Assembly: GCA_963851045.1 (NCBI GenBank)
Contig: CAWKNC010000001.1
Location: 930,001-994,000 of the forward strand
DNA length: 64,000 nt
From: WHSW01 sp963851045
GTDB lineage: Bacteria > Actinomycetota > Thermoleophilia > Solirubrobacterales > 70-9
Direction of reading: 5' to 3'
The position numbers and the translations under genes are program-made. Position 1 is the stretch's first letter, and each line of letters begins with the position of its first letter. The notes beneath the pieces are model-generated. The model did no database searches, was not told the DNA's origin, and saw only the letters and a list, made by a program, of their open reading frames with translations. Shown piece after piece: positions 15,856-24,050 of the stretch.

Positions 15856-16326
15856 CTATTCGGCCTGAGACCCCTGCTCGAGCTTTTTGACCAGGGCGGC
15901 GAAGAAGTCGGCACGGGTAATCAATCCGTGCACTCGCCCCGCGGTTGTGACCGGGACGATCAGAACGCGGTGGTGGAGGAAGATCTCCGCGAGCTGCGTG
16001 TCTGAGTGGTCGTCGTCGACGGCAACGTGATCGGTGGTCAGGTGTTGTCTGACCGGCTCCTCGCGACACATGGCCCGCCGGTCGATTGTCTGGTCGATCG
16101 AGCGCCGGATCATGGCCGAGGAACCGAGCTCTCGCAGATAGCCGGGAAAGAGCGCGGTCATGAACTCACGCTCGCCGAAGATGCCCGCGAACGTCCCGTC
16201 GGACTCGACCGCCGGTAACGCGGGCAGACCGCTTTCAACCACCCGCTGCGCCGCGATCCCAACCAGGTCGTCCGCGCTGAGGGGCTCCACTTCGCGGATG
16301 ATCGATCTGACGATCTCGTCGGGCAT
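15856..16326 (-). CDS. CBS-domain-pair protein
   Basis: A 156-residue soluble protein made of two CBS motifs (about 5-60 and 85-150; PLSADDLVGIAAQRVVESG with LPALPAVESDGTFAGIFGE, and HRVLIVPVTTAGRVHGLITR). Paired CBS domains bind adenine nucleotides and regulate attached or partner proteins. It starts 8 bp after the stop of the ion transporter gene on the same strand, so it is probably an adenylate-responsive regulator of that transporter. The partnership is inferred from position only. Confidence 0.88.
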   Translation of the reverse strand: MPDEIVRSIIREVEPLSADDLVGIAAQRVVESGLPALPAVESDGTFAGIFGEREFMTALFPGYLRELGSSAMIRRSIDQTIDRRAMCREEPVRQHLTTDHVAVDDDHSDTQLAEIFLHHRVLIVPVTTAGRVHGLITRADFFAALVKKLEQGSQAE

Positions 16327-16333
16327 AGGTCCT

Positions 16334-17596
16334 CTATAGCACCACGTAGCGCAGGCCGACGTAAGCCCCTGCCAGGATCAGCGAAATCACGGTGACGGGA
16401 ATGCCGATCTTGGCAAAGGCCAAGAAGCCGATTGGCTGTCCGGCGCGCTCGCTGAGTCCGGCGGCGGCAACGTTTGCCGCCGCAGCGATCACCGTGGCGT
16501 TGCCGCCAAAGCAGGCGCCAAGCGACAGAGCCCACCAGTAGGCGTTGTCATCGCTTCCGTCGAGCAGCTCCTTGACCACGGGGATCATCGCTGTCGTGAA
16601 CGGGATGTTGTCGACAATCGCCGAGCCGACGGCCGCGACCCCGAGGATCCCGTAAAGCTCGGCGACGCGATCGCCGCCGGTGAGGTCCTTGACGCCCTGA
16701 GCGATCTCGCCGATCGCACCTGTTGCCTCGAGCGCTCCAACCATCACGAACAGGGCGACGAAGAAGAACAGCGTCGGCCACTCGATCTTTGACAGCGCCT
16801 CCTCCAGCGGGATCCGAGTCACGAGCAAAGCCACCGCGGCGCCGCTCAGGGCCACGGTGGCGGGCTCGATATGGAGCGCCTGGTGGGCGAAGAACGCCAG
16901 GACCGTAACGAGCAGCACGGGGAGGGTGCGCCGCAGTTCCTGCGGATCGCGGATCGAGGCCCTGGCATCGAGTTCCATCACCACAGCACGGTTCTTCGGG
17001 TCGATCTGAAGCCGGTTGCGATAGAGCAGGTAGAGAAGTCCTGTGACGACGACGAACGTGACGACGACGATCGGCGCGAGGTTGACGATGAAGTCGTTGA
17101 AGGAGAGGTCGGTGGCGCCGGCGATGATGATGTTCGGCGGATCGCCGATCAACGTCGCCGTTCCTCCGATGTTCGACGCGATCACCTCGATGATCACGAG
17201 CGGCAGCGCGTCGATGTCCAGTGCGTCCGCCAGCAGGAACGTGACCGGCACGATCAGCAGGATCGTCGTGAGGTTGTCCAGGAACGCCGAGAGCACCGCG
17301 GTTGTGGCGGCGAGCGAGACGACGACGAGGAAGGGCTCGCCGCGCGAGAGCTGACCGGCCCGGATCGCTACGTAGTCATAGACACCGGTCTGACCCGTTA
17401 GGTGGACGAGGATCATCATCCCGACGAGCAGGCCGATCGTGTTGAAGTCGACCGCCTCGATCGCGGTCTCCTGATCGAAGCCGCCGACGAAGAGCACGAC
17501 GATGGTCGCGCCGAGAAGCGCCACCTTGGTGCGGTGGACGCGCTCGCTCGCGATGACGGCGAGAGCGATCAGGAATGTCGCTATTGCGATTGCCAA
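16334..17596 (-). CDS. ArsB/NhaD-type SLC13-like ion transporter
   Basis: A 420-residue membrane protein of the ion transporter superfamily with about 11 helices. ASNIGGTATLIGDPPNIIIA (about 140-160) is the helix-break motif shared by ArsB, NhaD and the OAD/citrate permeases. FLDNLTTILLIVPVTF and VDNIPFTTAMIPVVKEL are the two N-domain repeats with polar DN pairs. Homologues move arsenite, sodium/proton or dicarboxylates, and sequence alone does not decide the substrate. No arsenic genes (arsR, arsC) accompany it. The downstream CBS protein suggests control by cellular energy state. Confidence 0.88.
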   Translation of the reverse strand: MAIAIATFLIALAVIASERVHRTKVALLGATIVVLFVGGFDQETAIEAVDFNTIGLLVGMMILVHLTGQTGVYDYVAIRAGQLSRGEPFLVVVSLAATTAVLSAFLDNLTTILLIVPVTFLLADALDIDALPLVIIEVIASNIGGTATLIGDPPNIIIAGATDLSFNDFIVNLAPIVVVTFVVVTGLLYLLYRNRLQIDPKNRAVVMELDARASIRDPQELRRTLPVLLVTVLAFFAHQALHIEPATVALSGAAVALLVTRIPLEEALSKIEWPTLFFFVALFVMVGALEATGAIGEIAQGVKDLTGGDRVAELYGILGVAAVGSAIVDNIPFTTAMIPVVKELLDGSDDNAYWWALSLGACFGGNATVIAAAANVAAAGLSERAGQPIGFLAFAKIGIPVTVISLILAGAYVGLRYVVL

Positions 17597-17670
17597 GTCA
17601 GACCAGGGGTCGGTGCGTTGTCATCGCCGACCAGTCTTCCCGGCACACCTATCGGCGAGGATACCCGAGC

Positions 17671-18330
17671 ATGAGCGAAGCACCGGCACGCGCCCGAATC
17701 GACCTCAGCCGGATCGAGGTCGGCGATACCCGTCCCGGCGAGATTGCTGATGCGATCGCCGTCGTCGCTCGGGCGATGAGCACGAGCCCGATGGCCGTCG
17801 CGGTTCTCGGACCCGACCAGGAGCGCTGTCGACGCCACCTCCAGCGATTCTTCACCCGCCTCTACCGGCTTGCGGCCAATCAGCGTCCCCTGGTCGCGCG
17901 ACTCGACGGTCGCGTGATCGCCTCAACCAATGATCTTGTCGGCGGTGCCTGCCGCGCACGTCCCGTCGACAAGCTGCGCTCGCTCCCCGCCCTCGCCATG
18001 ACCGGACCACGTTCGGCCATCCGCGCCGGGAAGTGGTTCGACGATTGGGAGCGCCGCGACCCCGATCGCCCCCATGCTCACTACGGCCCGTTCGGGGTCG
18101 AGCCCGAGCTTCAGGGGCAGGGGATCGGCAGCATCGTCATGCGTGAGTACGTGCGCCGGCTCGATGAGAACGGTGAAGCCTCCTACCTGGAGACCGAGAA
18201 GCCCGAGAATGTCGCCCTCTACCAGCGGTTCGGCTTCGAGGTGGTCGAGGAGGCCGAGGTCCTCGACGTGCCCAACTGGTTCATGTGGCGCGAGCCAGGC
18301 GCGAAGGGCCCGGGGCTCCGCGACGGTTGA
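17671..18330 (+). CDS. GNAT-family N-acetyltransferase
   Basis: A 219-residue protein with ATG at 17671; more upstream starts overlap the transporter's 5' region and add nothing conserved. The acetyl-CoA binding motif is in YGPFGVEPELQGQGIGSIVM (V-x4-Q-x-x-G-x-G), followed by YLETEKPENVALYQRFGFEV, the typical strand-turn-helix end. The N-terminal half (RCRRHLQRFFTRLYRLAANQ) is less conserved. It belongs to the actinobacterial group of GNATs acting on small amines or antibiotics. The substrate is unknown. It is divergent from the transporter gene and followed by a separate small secreted protein gene. Confidence 0.87.
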   Translation: MSEAPARARIDLSRIEVGDTRPGEIADAIAVVARAMSTSPMAVAVLGPDQERCRRHLQRFFTRLYRLAANQRPLVARLDGRVIASTNDLVGGACRARPVDKLRSLPALAMTGPRSAIRAGKWFDDWERRDPDRPHAHYGPFGVEPELQGQGIGSIVMREYVRRLDENGEASYLETEKPENVALYQRFGFEVVEEAEVLDVPNWFMWREPGAKGPGLRDG

Positions 18331-18385
18331 CTCCCCACCCTCGGCGCGGATAGGTTGATCGGGTCACCTACGGAAGGGGATCCGT

Positions 18386-18754
18386 ATGAAGTCAGGCACC
18401 TCAATGGCTCTGGCTGTTATCGCCGTAGTGGCCCTGTTCGTCGCAACCGAAGTGGCGACCGGCGCGAAAGTGAAGACCACCGTCGAGATCACATCCGGCG
18501 CGGGCGATCACTTCGAGGGCGTCGTCAATTCGGCTTCGTCCAAGTGTGTGAAGAACCGCGAGGTCAGCCTCGTCAACGACACGCTGGGCGAGACGGTTGG
18601 GACCGATAAGAGTGATGCGAGCGGAGCGTGGTCGATCGATGGCGCGTTCATTGCCGGCGACTACCACGCCGAGGTCGCAAAGCGAACGGTCGGCCAGAAA
18701 GCCAAGAAGAAGACGAAGTGCAAGGGCGCGCGCTCGCCCTCCAAGCGGTACTAG
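18386..18754 (+). CDS. Small secreted protein with CxKNRxVS motif
   Basis: A 122-residue protein with a signal peptide (ALAVIAVVALFVATEVATGA). ATG at 18386 has GAAGGGGA upstream. The mature part has CVKNREVSLV and GAWSIDGAFIAGDYHAEV, which line up with CLKNRKVSIF and GKWKTKKDLQPGEYFAKV of the secreted protein at 1466-1843, with similar spacing. The C-terminus is Lys/Arg-rich (KAKKKTKCKG). It looks like a small extracellular beta-sandwich protein. I do not recognise the family. The stop (18752-18754) overlaps the end of the convergent 51-aa gene. Confidence 0.7.
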   Translation: MKSGTSMALAVIAVVALFVATEVATGAKVKTTVEITSGAGDHFEGVVNSASSKCVKNREVSLVNDTLGETVGTDKSDASGAWSIDGAFIAGDYHAEVAKRTVGQKAKKKTKCKGARSPSKRY

Positions 18755-18906
18755 CCGTTGGCGAGCTGCTCGACGACCTGCCGCGCCACCTCGGGCTCGA
18801 CGTCCGTGAACTTCAGATAGAGGCTCACGGCGTCGTCGAGGTGGCCGAGCAGGGCGGCCTGCTCAACCTCGGGCGGAGGCTGGGGCGCGCCCTCTGGGAG
18901 ATCCAT
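18751..18906 (-). CDS. 51-aa protein at the end of the sdh operon, L7/L12-C-domain-like
   Basis: A reading frame of 51 codons plus stop starting ATG at 18906 within TGATG, so its start overlaps the sdhE stop by one base. The sequence begins MDLPEGAPQPPPEVEQAALL and ends LYLKFTDVEPEVARQVVEQL plus ANG. The helical part (LLGHLDDAVSLYLKFTDVEP) follows the pattern of the L7/L12 C-domain-like protein at 1881-2171 (ELVGNGNKIEAIKLYRE...TGTGLAEAK). Coupling to sdhE suggests a function with succinate dehydrogenase, for example assembly, but this is inference. Its 3' end overlaps the convergent secreted-protein gene by 4 bp. Confidence 0.65.
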   Translation of the reverse strand: MDLPEGAPQPPPEVEQAALLGHLDDAVSLYLKFTDVEPEVARQVVEQLANG

Positions 18907-19802
18907 CAGGCCGCGACCCCCGTCAGGCGCTCCTCAACCCACTCGGTTGAGGCGATGTGGCGGTTCATGCCGAGTTCCTTCGGGTCATACCCAAGCGCGA
19001 GACCCACCAGCTGCGGTAGGTGCAGGACGGCCAGGCCGAGGTCCTGGTTGATGATCTTGGCCGCCTCGGGCTGCTGCATGTCCAGGTTGAGGTGACAGAG
19101 CGGGCAGGGTGTGACGAGACAGTCGGCGCCCTGGTCGAGCGCGTCGGCGAGATGCGTGCCGGCCTGGCGCAGCGAGGTGTCGCGGTTCATCGTGATCACC
19201 GGGAAGCCGCAGCACTTACGTGCGCCGTCGTAGTCGACGACGGTGCCGCCGAGAGCCTCGATCACCTTCTCGAGATAGAGGTCTCGCTCCGGGCGCTCGT
19301 CGTAGCCGAGGCGGTGCTTGGGACGGATCACGTAGCAGCCGTAGAACGGGCCGACACGGAGTCCCGACAGCGGTCGCGTGACCTTTGCCTTCAGCTTGTC
19401 GAGGCCGTAATCCTCGACGAGGACCCAGAGGAAGTTCTTGTTTTCGAAGCCGTCCTTGCCCTTGACGTACTCGATTCCCTCGTCGGCGAGCGCCTCGTTG
19501 ACGTGAGCGCGATAGGCCGAGTCGGCATCGAGGCGCTGCTGGCACTCCGATTGTGCGCCCTGGCAGGTCGAGCAGATGTTCATCATCGACAGCCCGGTCT
19601 GCTGCGCAAGCGCGAACGTGCGCGCGTTGAGCGTGTCGGCGAGCTCCTGGTTGTGCTCGGCGATCACGCCGGCGCCGCAGCAGCTGGCGCGATCGAGCGT
19701 GACCAGCTCGATGTCGAGCTTCTCGGCGACGAGCGCCATCGAGCCGTGCAGCTCGGTCGTGAAGCCGCGCGATACGCAGCCCGGCCAATAGGCGAGTTTC
19801 AT
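18906..19802 (-). CDS. sdhE: Succinate dehydrogenase membrane-associated subunit, HdrB-like (SdhE of class E)
   Basis: A 298-residue protein with two CCG domains. The first is C9-x31-C41C42G-x34-C77-x2-C80. The second includes FYGCYVIRPKHRLGYDERPE, KCCGFPV and TPCPLC. This is the CX31-39CCX35-36CXXC pattern of heterodisulfide reductase subunit B and of SdhE in class E succinate:quinone oxidoreductases, where it binds an unusual Fe-S cluster and replaces the transmembrane b-type anchors. There is no transmembrane helix, so membrane contact would be by amphipathic segments. Its ATG overlaps the sdhB stop by one base (TGATG). Confidence 0.9.
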   Translation of the reverse strand: MKLAYWPGCVSRGFTTELHGSMALVAEKLDIELVTLDRASCCGAGVIAEHNQELADTLNARTFALAQQTGLSMMNICSTCQGAQSECQQRLDADSAYRAHVNEALADEGIEYVKGKDGFENKNFLWVLVEDYGLDKLKAKVTRPLSGLRVGPFYGCYVIRPKHRLGYDERPERDLYLEKVIEALGGTVVDYDGARKCCGFPVITMNRDTSLRQAGTHLADALDQGADCLVTPCPLCHLNLDMQQPEAAKIINQDLGLAVLHLPQLVGLALGYDPKELGMNRHIASTEWVEERLTGVAA

Positions 19803-21058
19803 CAGGCGTTCTCCTTTGGGCCCTCGGAGGCTTCGGGGTGGCTCGTCTCGGTTTCGTCGGGCTCGGGCTCCTCGCCTTCCTCACCGGTGATGTAGAGGTT
19901 GAGCTCCTCGCCGTGTTCCTCGGCGTGTTCGTAAATGCGCTTCACATGGTCCTGGGCGTCGCCGGGAAGCTTCGGGTGGATACCCGGGATCAGCTTTGGG
20001 AGCGAGCGCATCTTGCCGCTCTTGATCCCGCGCACCGCGGTGGGCAGCGAGCCGATCAGGCCCTTGATGGCCTCGGGCTTCGGCGCGAGCTTGCCCTTGA
20101 TACCCGGGGCGTAGGACTCCTGCAGCAACAGCGACTCGTCGAGGGTGCCCTTCTTCTCGATGATGTCGACGAAGGCCTTCTCGTGATTGTGGCCGTTGTT
20201 TTTGTCGACGATCTCTTCGCCACCGGCAGCGCGGCGCAGGCGCATGATCTGGTCCATCGGAGCGACGCCCTTGGGGCAGGCGTCGATGCATGAGAAGCAG
20301 TGCGTGCAGTCATAGATTCCGTGCGGATCCTGGGCGAGGTCGTAGAGGCGCTCCTTGCGCTGGTCGTCGCGCGGATCGCCGACAAATCGGTAGGCCTTGG
20401 CAAGTGCGGCAGGGCCGATGAAGTCCGGATCGACCTCCATCGACAGGCACGCCGAGACGCACGCGCCACATTGGATGCAGGCAATCGTCTGGGTGATGTC
20501 GACCATCGACTCCGGCGGCACGATTCGCTCGCGCTCGGGCGGATCGCCGTCATCGAGCAGCCACGGAGTTACCCGGCGAATCTTCTTCCAGTGCGTTGAC
20601 TCCATGTCGGTGACGAGATCCTTGATCACCGGCATGTTTCCCATGGGCTCGACGACGATCGGCTTGGTGCCGTTGGCGGACGCCTCGGCCATCGTCGGCG
20701 TCTGTGCCGACTGTGGTGCATCTGGGGAACCCGCCGCGCCGGCCTCGCGATTTGCGAACTCGTCGGCCTCGCCGACCTGGGTCAGACAGGCGAGCGTCGA
20801 CTGGCCGTTGATCTTGACGCCGCACGAGCCACAGATCGCGGCGCGACAGGAGCAGCGGACGGCGAGCGAGCCGTCCTCGCGGTCCTTGGCCTGAAGCAGG
20901 CCGTCGAGGACCGAGAGCGTGGGGTCGAGCTCGACGTCGAAATCCTGCCAGTAAGGCCCCTCGCCGGATTCCGGCTTGAAGCGCCGTACCCGCAGGGTGT
21001 ACTGCTGAGGTTGCGCCGCCCCCGCGGTCGTTTCCGTTTCGGTCTCTGTGGTGCCCAC
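19802..21058 (-). CDS. sdhB: Succinate dehydrogenase iron-sulfur subunit (extended)
   Basis: A 418-residue protein that passes electrons from the flavin to the quinone site. Residues 20-115 are a plant-type [2Fe-2S] domain (CSCRAAICGSC, then a later Cys in TLACLTQ). Two cluster motifs follow: CIQCGACVSAC and CTHCFSCIDACPKG. The second has an extra middle Cys compared with the [3Fe-4S] motif of E. coli SdhB, which fits the second [4Fe-4S] cluster described for class E enzymes. An unusual tail of roughly 140 residues, Lys-rich then acidic, extends past the normal end. It lies between sdhA (1-bp gap) and sdhE (1-bp overlap). Confidence 0.93.
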   Translation of the reverse strand: MGTTETETETTAGAAQPQQYTLRVRRFKPESGEGPYWQDFDVELDPTLSVLDGLLQAKDREDGSLAVRCSCRAAICGSCGVKINGQSTLACLTQVGEADEFANREAGAAGSPDAPQSAQTPTMAEASANGTKPIVVEPMGNMPVIKDLVTDMESTHWKKIRRVTPWLLDDGDPPERERIVPPESMVDITQTIACIQCGACVSACLSMEVDPDFIGPAALAKAYRFVGDPRDDQRKERLYDLAQDPHGIYDCTHCFSCIDACPKGVAPMDQIMRLRRAAGGEEIVDKNNGHNHEKAFVDIIEKKGTLDESLLLQESYAPGIKGKLAPKPEAIKGLIGSLPTAVRGIKSGKMRSLPKLIPGIHPKLPGDAQDHVKRIYEHAEEHGEELNLYITGEEGEEPEPDETETSHPEASEGPKENA

Positions 21059-21059
21059 C

Positions 21060-22748
21060 TCAGTAAGTCCTCTCCATCGGTTGCCACTCGGTGATCGTCA
21101 CGTCCGAGTAGGTGATCTCCGGCCCGTCGCCGTTGAGGGTCAGGTCGATGTGCTTGAGCCAATCGTCGTCGTTTCGCTCGGGGAAATCGGTGCGGAACTG
21201 CGCGCCGCGGCTCTCGGTGCGGTGCTGCGCGCCGACGCATGCGCACTCGGCGCAGTCGAGCATGTAGCCAAGCTCAATCGCGCCGAGGACGTCCTGATTG
21301 AAGATGCTGCCACGGTCGTCGATGTAGGCGCTCTGGGCCTCCTCCTTGAGACGCTTGACGATCTCGTGCGCCTTCTTGACGCCATCGTCGTCGCGGAAGA
21401 CGGCGACGTACTTGTCCATCGTCTCGCCGAGCTCCCTGCGGATCTCTGAAACCCGGCGGCCGCTGCCACGCTCACGGCCGATGATCGACTCGATCATTCT
21501 CTGCTCGTCGTTGAGCACCGATCGCGCTGGCGGCGCCGGCGCCGTCGCCTTGGCGCGCGTCGCGGCGTGGATGCCGGCGCGCCGCCCGAAGATGAGGGTG
21601 TCGAGCAGCGAGTTGGCGCCAAGGCGGTTGCCACCGTGAACGGACACGCACGCGCACTCGCCGGCGGCGTAGAGGCCGGGGATCGAAGTGGCGCCATCGG
21701 AGTCGGTCTTGACCCCGCCCATCGTGTAGTGGTTGCCCGGCTTGATGTGGATCGGCTCCTTGGTGATGTCGACCCCAGCGAAGTCGCGACCCACGAGCAC
21801 GATCTCGCGCAGCGCCTCGTGGATGCGCTTGCGCGGCACCACGGTGATGTCGAGTGCGACGGTCCCGTCCGGGAAGCCTCGGCCCTCGTTGATCTCGGTC
21901 TGCTCGGCTCGTGAGACGACATCGCGCGAGGCCAGCTCCATCTTGTTCGGCGCGTACTTCTCCATGAAGCGCTCGCCGTTGGCATTGAGCAGGTGCGCGC
22001 CCTCGCCGCGAGCGCCCTCGGTGATCAAAAAGCCCTTGCGCGCAAGCGTCGTCGGGTGGTACTGGATCATCTCCATGTCCATCAGAGGCGCTCCGGCCCG
22101 GTAGGCCATCGCGATCCCGTCCCCGGTGCAGATCAGCGCGTTGGTGGTCGGCTGCCAGGCCTGGCCGTTGCCGCCCGTCGCGAGGATCACGTTCTTGGCC
22201 TCGAACAGCTCCATCGAGCCATCGCGGACGTTGCGCATCACGGCGCCAACGCAGCGGCCGTCGTCGTCGAGCGCGAGCGCTGTCGTGAAGTACTCCTCAT
22301 AGCGCTCGACGGCGTGGGCGAACTTCATCAGCTGCTCGTAGAGGACGTGCATGATCGCCTGGCCGGTGATGTCGGCGACGTAGTAGGTGCGCGCCTGAGA
22401 TGCGCCGCCGAACGCCCTGGTGCCGAGCTTGCCCTCCTCGTTGCGGTGGAAGGGAACGCCCAGGTGCTCGAGGTGAAGAATCTCCTCCGGCGCCTCGCGG
22501 CACATGATCGAGATTGCGTCCTGGTCGCCCAGGTAGTCCGAACCCTTGACGGTGTCGAAGGCATGTGACTCCCACGAGTCACCCTCGTTCAGCGCGGCGT
22601 TGATACCGCCCTGAGCTGCGTTGGAGTGCGAGCGAACGGGGTGGACTTTGGAGACGATCCCAACGGACACGCCCTGCTCGGCCGCGGCGAGCGCAGCACG
22701 CTGTCCGGCCAGGCCGGCACCGATCACCAGTACGTCGTGACGAGGCAT
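21060..22748 (-). CDS. sdhA: Succinate dehydrogenase/fumarate reductase flavoprotein subunit
   Basis: A 562-residue flavoprotein. The dinucleotide fold is VIGAGLAGQRAALAAAEQGV; SHSNAAQGGINAAL holds the His for covalent FAD. RGEGAHLLNANGERFMEKY and SRDVVSRAEQTEI cover the catalytic region, and VHGGNRLGANSLLDTLIFG is the FAD-binding C-terminal signature. It oxidises succinate to fumarate (or the reverse) at the membrane. It is first in sdhA-sdhB-sdhE plus the 51-aa gene. No sdhC/sdhD anchor genes are present, consistent with class E. The N-terminus MPRHDVLVIGAG fits ATG at 22748. Confidence 0.95.
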   Translation of the reverse strand: MPRHDVLVIGAGLAGQRAALAAAEQGVSVGIVSKVHPVRSHSNAAQGGINAALNEGDSWESHAFDTVKGSDYLGDQDAISIMCREAPEEILHLEHLGVPFHRNEEGKLGTRAFGGASQARTYYVADITGQAIMHVLYEQLMKFAHAVERYEEYFTTALALDDDGRCVGAVMRNVRDGSMELFEAKNVILATGGNGQAWQPTTNALICTGDGIAMAYRAGAPLMDMEMIQYHPTTLARKGFLITEGARGEGAHLLNANGERFMEKYAPNKMELASRDVVSRAEQTEINEGRGFPDGTVALDITVVPRKRIHEALREIVLVGRDFAGVDITKEPIHIKPGNHYTMGGVKTDSDGATSIPGLYAAGECACVSVHGGNRLGANSLLDTLIFGRRAGIHAATRAKATAPAPPARSVLNDEQRMIESIIGRERGSGRRVSEIRRELGETMDKYVAVFRDDDGVKKAHEIVKRLKEEAQSAYIDDRGSIFNQDVLGAIELGYMLDCAECACVGAQHRTESRGAQFRTDFPERNDDDWLKHIDLTLNGDGPEITYSDVTITEWQPMERTY

Positions 22749-22844
22749 CGACGCCGAACTCTATTCAACGCTCAACCCCGCCAGAAATCCGATGGCCACG
22801 CTCAGGATTGCTGCAGCAGCCGACCGCCCGCTTATCGGCGCTCG

Positions 22845-24020
22845 CTACCCAGCAGGATCGACAGCATCGCGCAGGGCGCGTCCCACCTGATCGGCCGTGA
22901 TTACTCCCCGCAGCCGACCGTCGGCGTCGACCGCGGCAAGGCCTCCAAGGCGGCGCAGCGCATCGTTTCCGAGCAACGACTCGAGCGGAGCGTCGTCGCG
23001 AACGCGAAGGCTCCCGCTGGCATCGAGCTCAAAGACGTCGCCCACCGTCTGGTCGGCACGGCTCAGCTCCGGTACGCCGTCGGCGGCCTCGCGAACTAAC
23101 AGCCCGCGAAAGCGATCGGTCGCGTCGACCACGGGAAACCACGGCCAGCGGTAGCGCAGGAAGTACTCGTCGAGAGCCAGCTCGACGCTCGCGGTCTCGG
23201 GAATCGCGACCGGGTCGGAGTCCATGACGTCGGCGACGCTGATCCCGTCGATGCGGCTGGCGAACTCGGTCTGAACGGCATAGCCCCGCGCGGACTGGCC
23301 GAGGACGAAGCCGATCAGCGCGAGCCAGATACCCGTAATCGGATCGAAGCTCACGGCCAGGAAGGCGCCGAGGGCGATGAACACAAAAGAGAAACCGCGA
23401 CCGAGGGTGACCGCGAACCGCGTTGCCTTCGAGCGGTCGCCGGTCAGCCGCCAGGCGGCCGCGCGTGCGATCCGGCCACCGTCGAGGGGGAAGGCCGGGA
23501 TCAGGTTGAAGATCAGCACGAGAACGTTGATGCTCGCCAGCCAGGCAACCAGCGCCAGCACGCCCGAGGTGTCGGCGCTATCGCTGACGAGCATCGCGTC
23601 ACCAAAGCTCTCGGCGCCTGCGAGAGCGACCCCGATGCCGCCACACGCCAGTGCGATGAGCGCGGTCACCGCCGGGCCGGCCGCGGCGATCTTGAACTCC
23701 TGACCGGCCGACTCCGTGTCCTTGCTCATACGCGCGACCCCGCCGAACAGCCACAGCGTGATCTCGGTGATCGGGATCCCGAGGCGGGTCGCGACAACGG
23801 CATGGCCGAGCTCGTGCAGCAGGATCGAGCTGAAGAACGCGATCGCCGAGCCGACGGCAAGCAGATAGGGCTCGACGCTCTCCTGCTCTGCGCCCAGCAG
23901 GTCGCGGTAGTAGCCGGACAGCCAGAGGATGATCAAAAAGAGAACAAGAAACCAGGAGTAGTCGACACCGATCCGGATTCCCCGGATGTGAAAGAGCGTC
24001 AACCGACCGCGGGCGGGCAT
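22845..24020 (-). CDS. Site-2 protease family zinc metalloprotease with CBS domains
   Basis: An M50-family intramembrane protease of about 391 residues from ATG at 24020; a TTG six codons upstream is an alternative start. The zinc motif is HELGH (69-73) in ILLHELGHAVVATRLGIPI, and the third ligand is in NLIPAFPLDGGRIARA. About six helices cover residues 20-240. A CBS pair follows (VADVMDSDPVAIPETASVE and later VDADGRLRGVITADQVG). M50 proteases with CBS domains are the SpoIVFB-like group 3, which cleave membrane-bound sigma or signalling factors and may sense ATP. No anti-sigma gene is adjacent, so the substrate is unknown. Confidence 0.92.
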   Translation of the reverse strand: MPARGRLTLFHIRGIRIGVDYSWFLVLFLIILWLSGYYRDLLGAEQESVEPYLLAVGSAIAFFSSILLHELGHAVVATRLGIPITEITLWLFGGVARMSKDTESAGQEFKIAAAGPAVTALIALACGGIGVALAGAESFGDAMLVSDSADTSGVLALVAWLASINVLVLIFNLIPAFPLDGGRIARAAAWRLTGDRSKATRFAVTLGRGFSFVFIALGAFLAVSFDPITGIWLALIGFVLGQSARGYAVQTEFASRIDGISVADVMDSDPVAIPETASVELALDEYFLRYRWPWFPVVDATDRFRGLLVREAADGVPELSRADQTVGDVFELDASGSLRVRDDAPLESLLGNDALRRLGGLAAVDADGRLRGVITADQVGRALRDAVDPAG

Positions 24021-24050
24021 CAGCTCATCGTTCCACAAGCGCCTCGCGAG

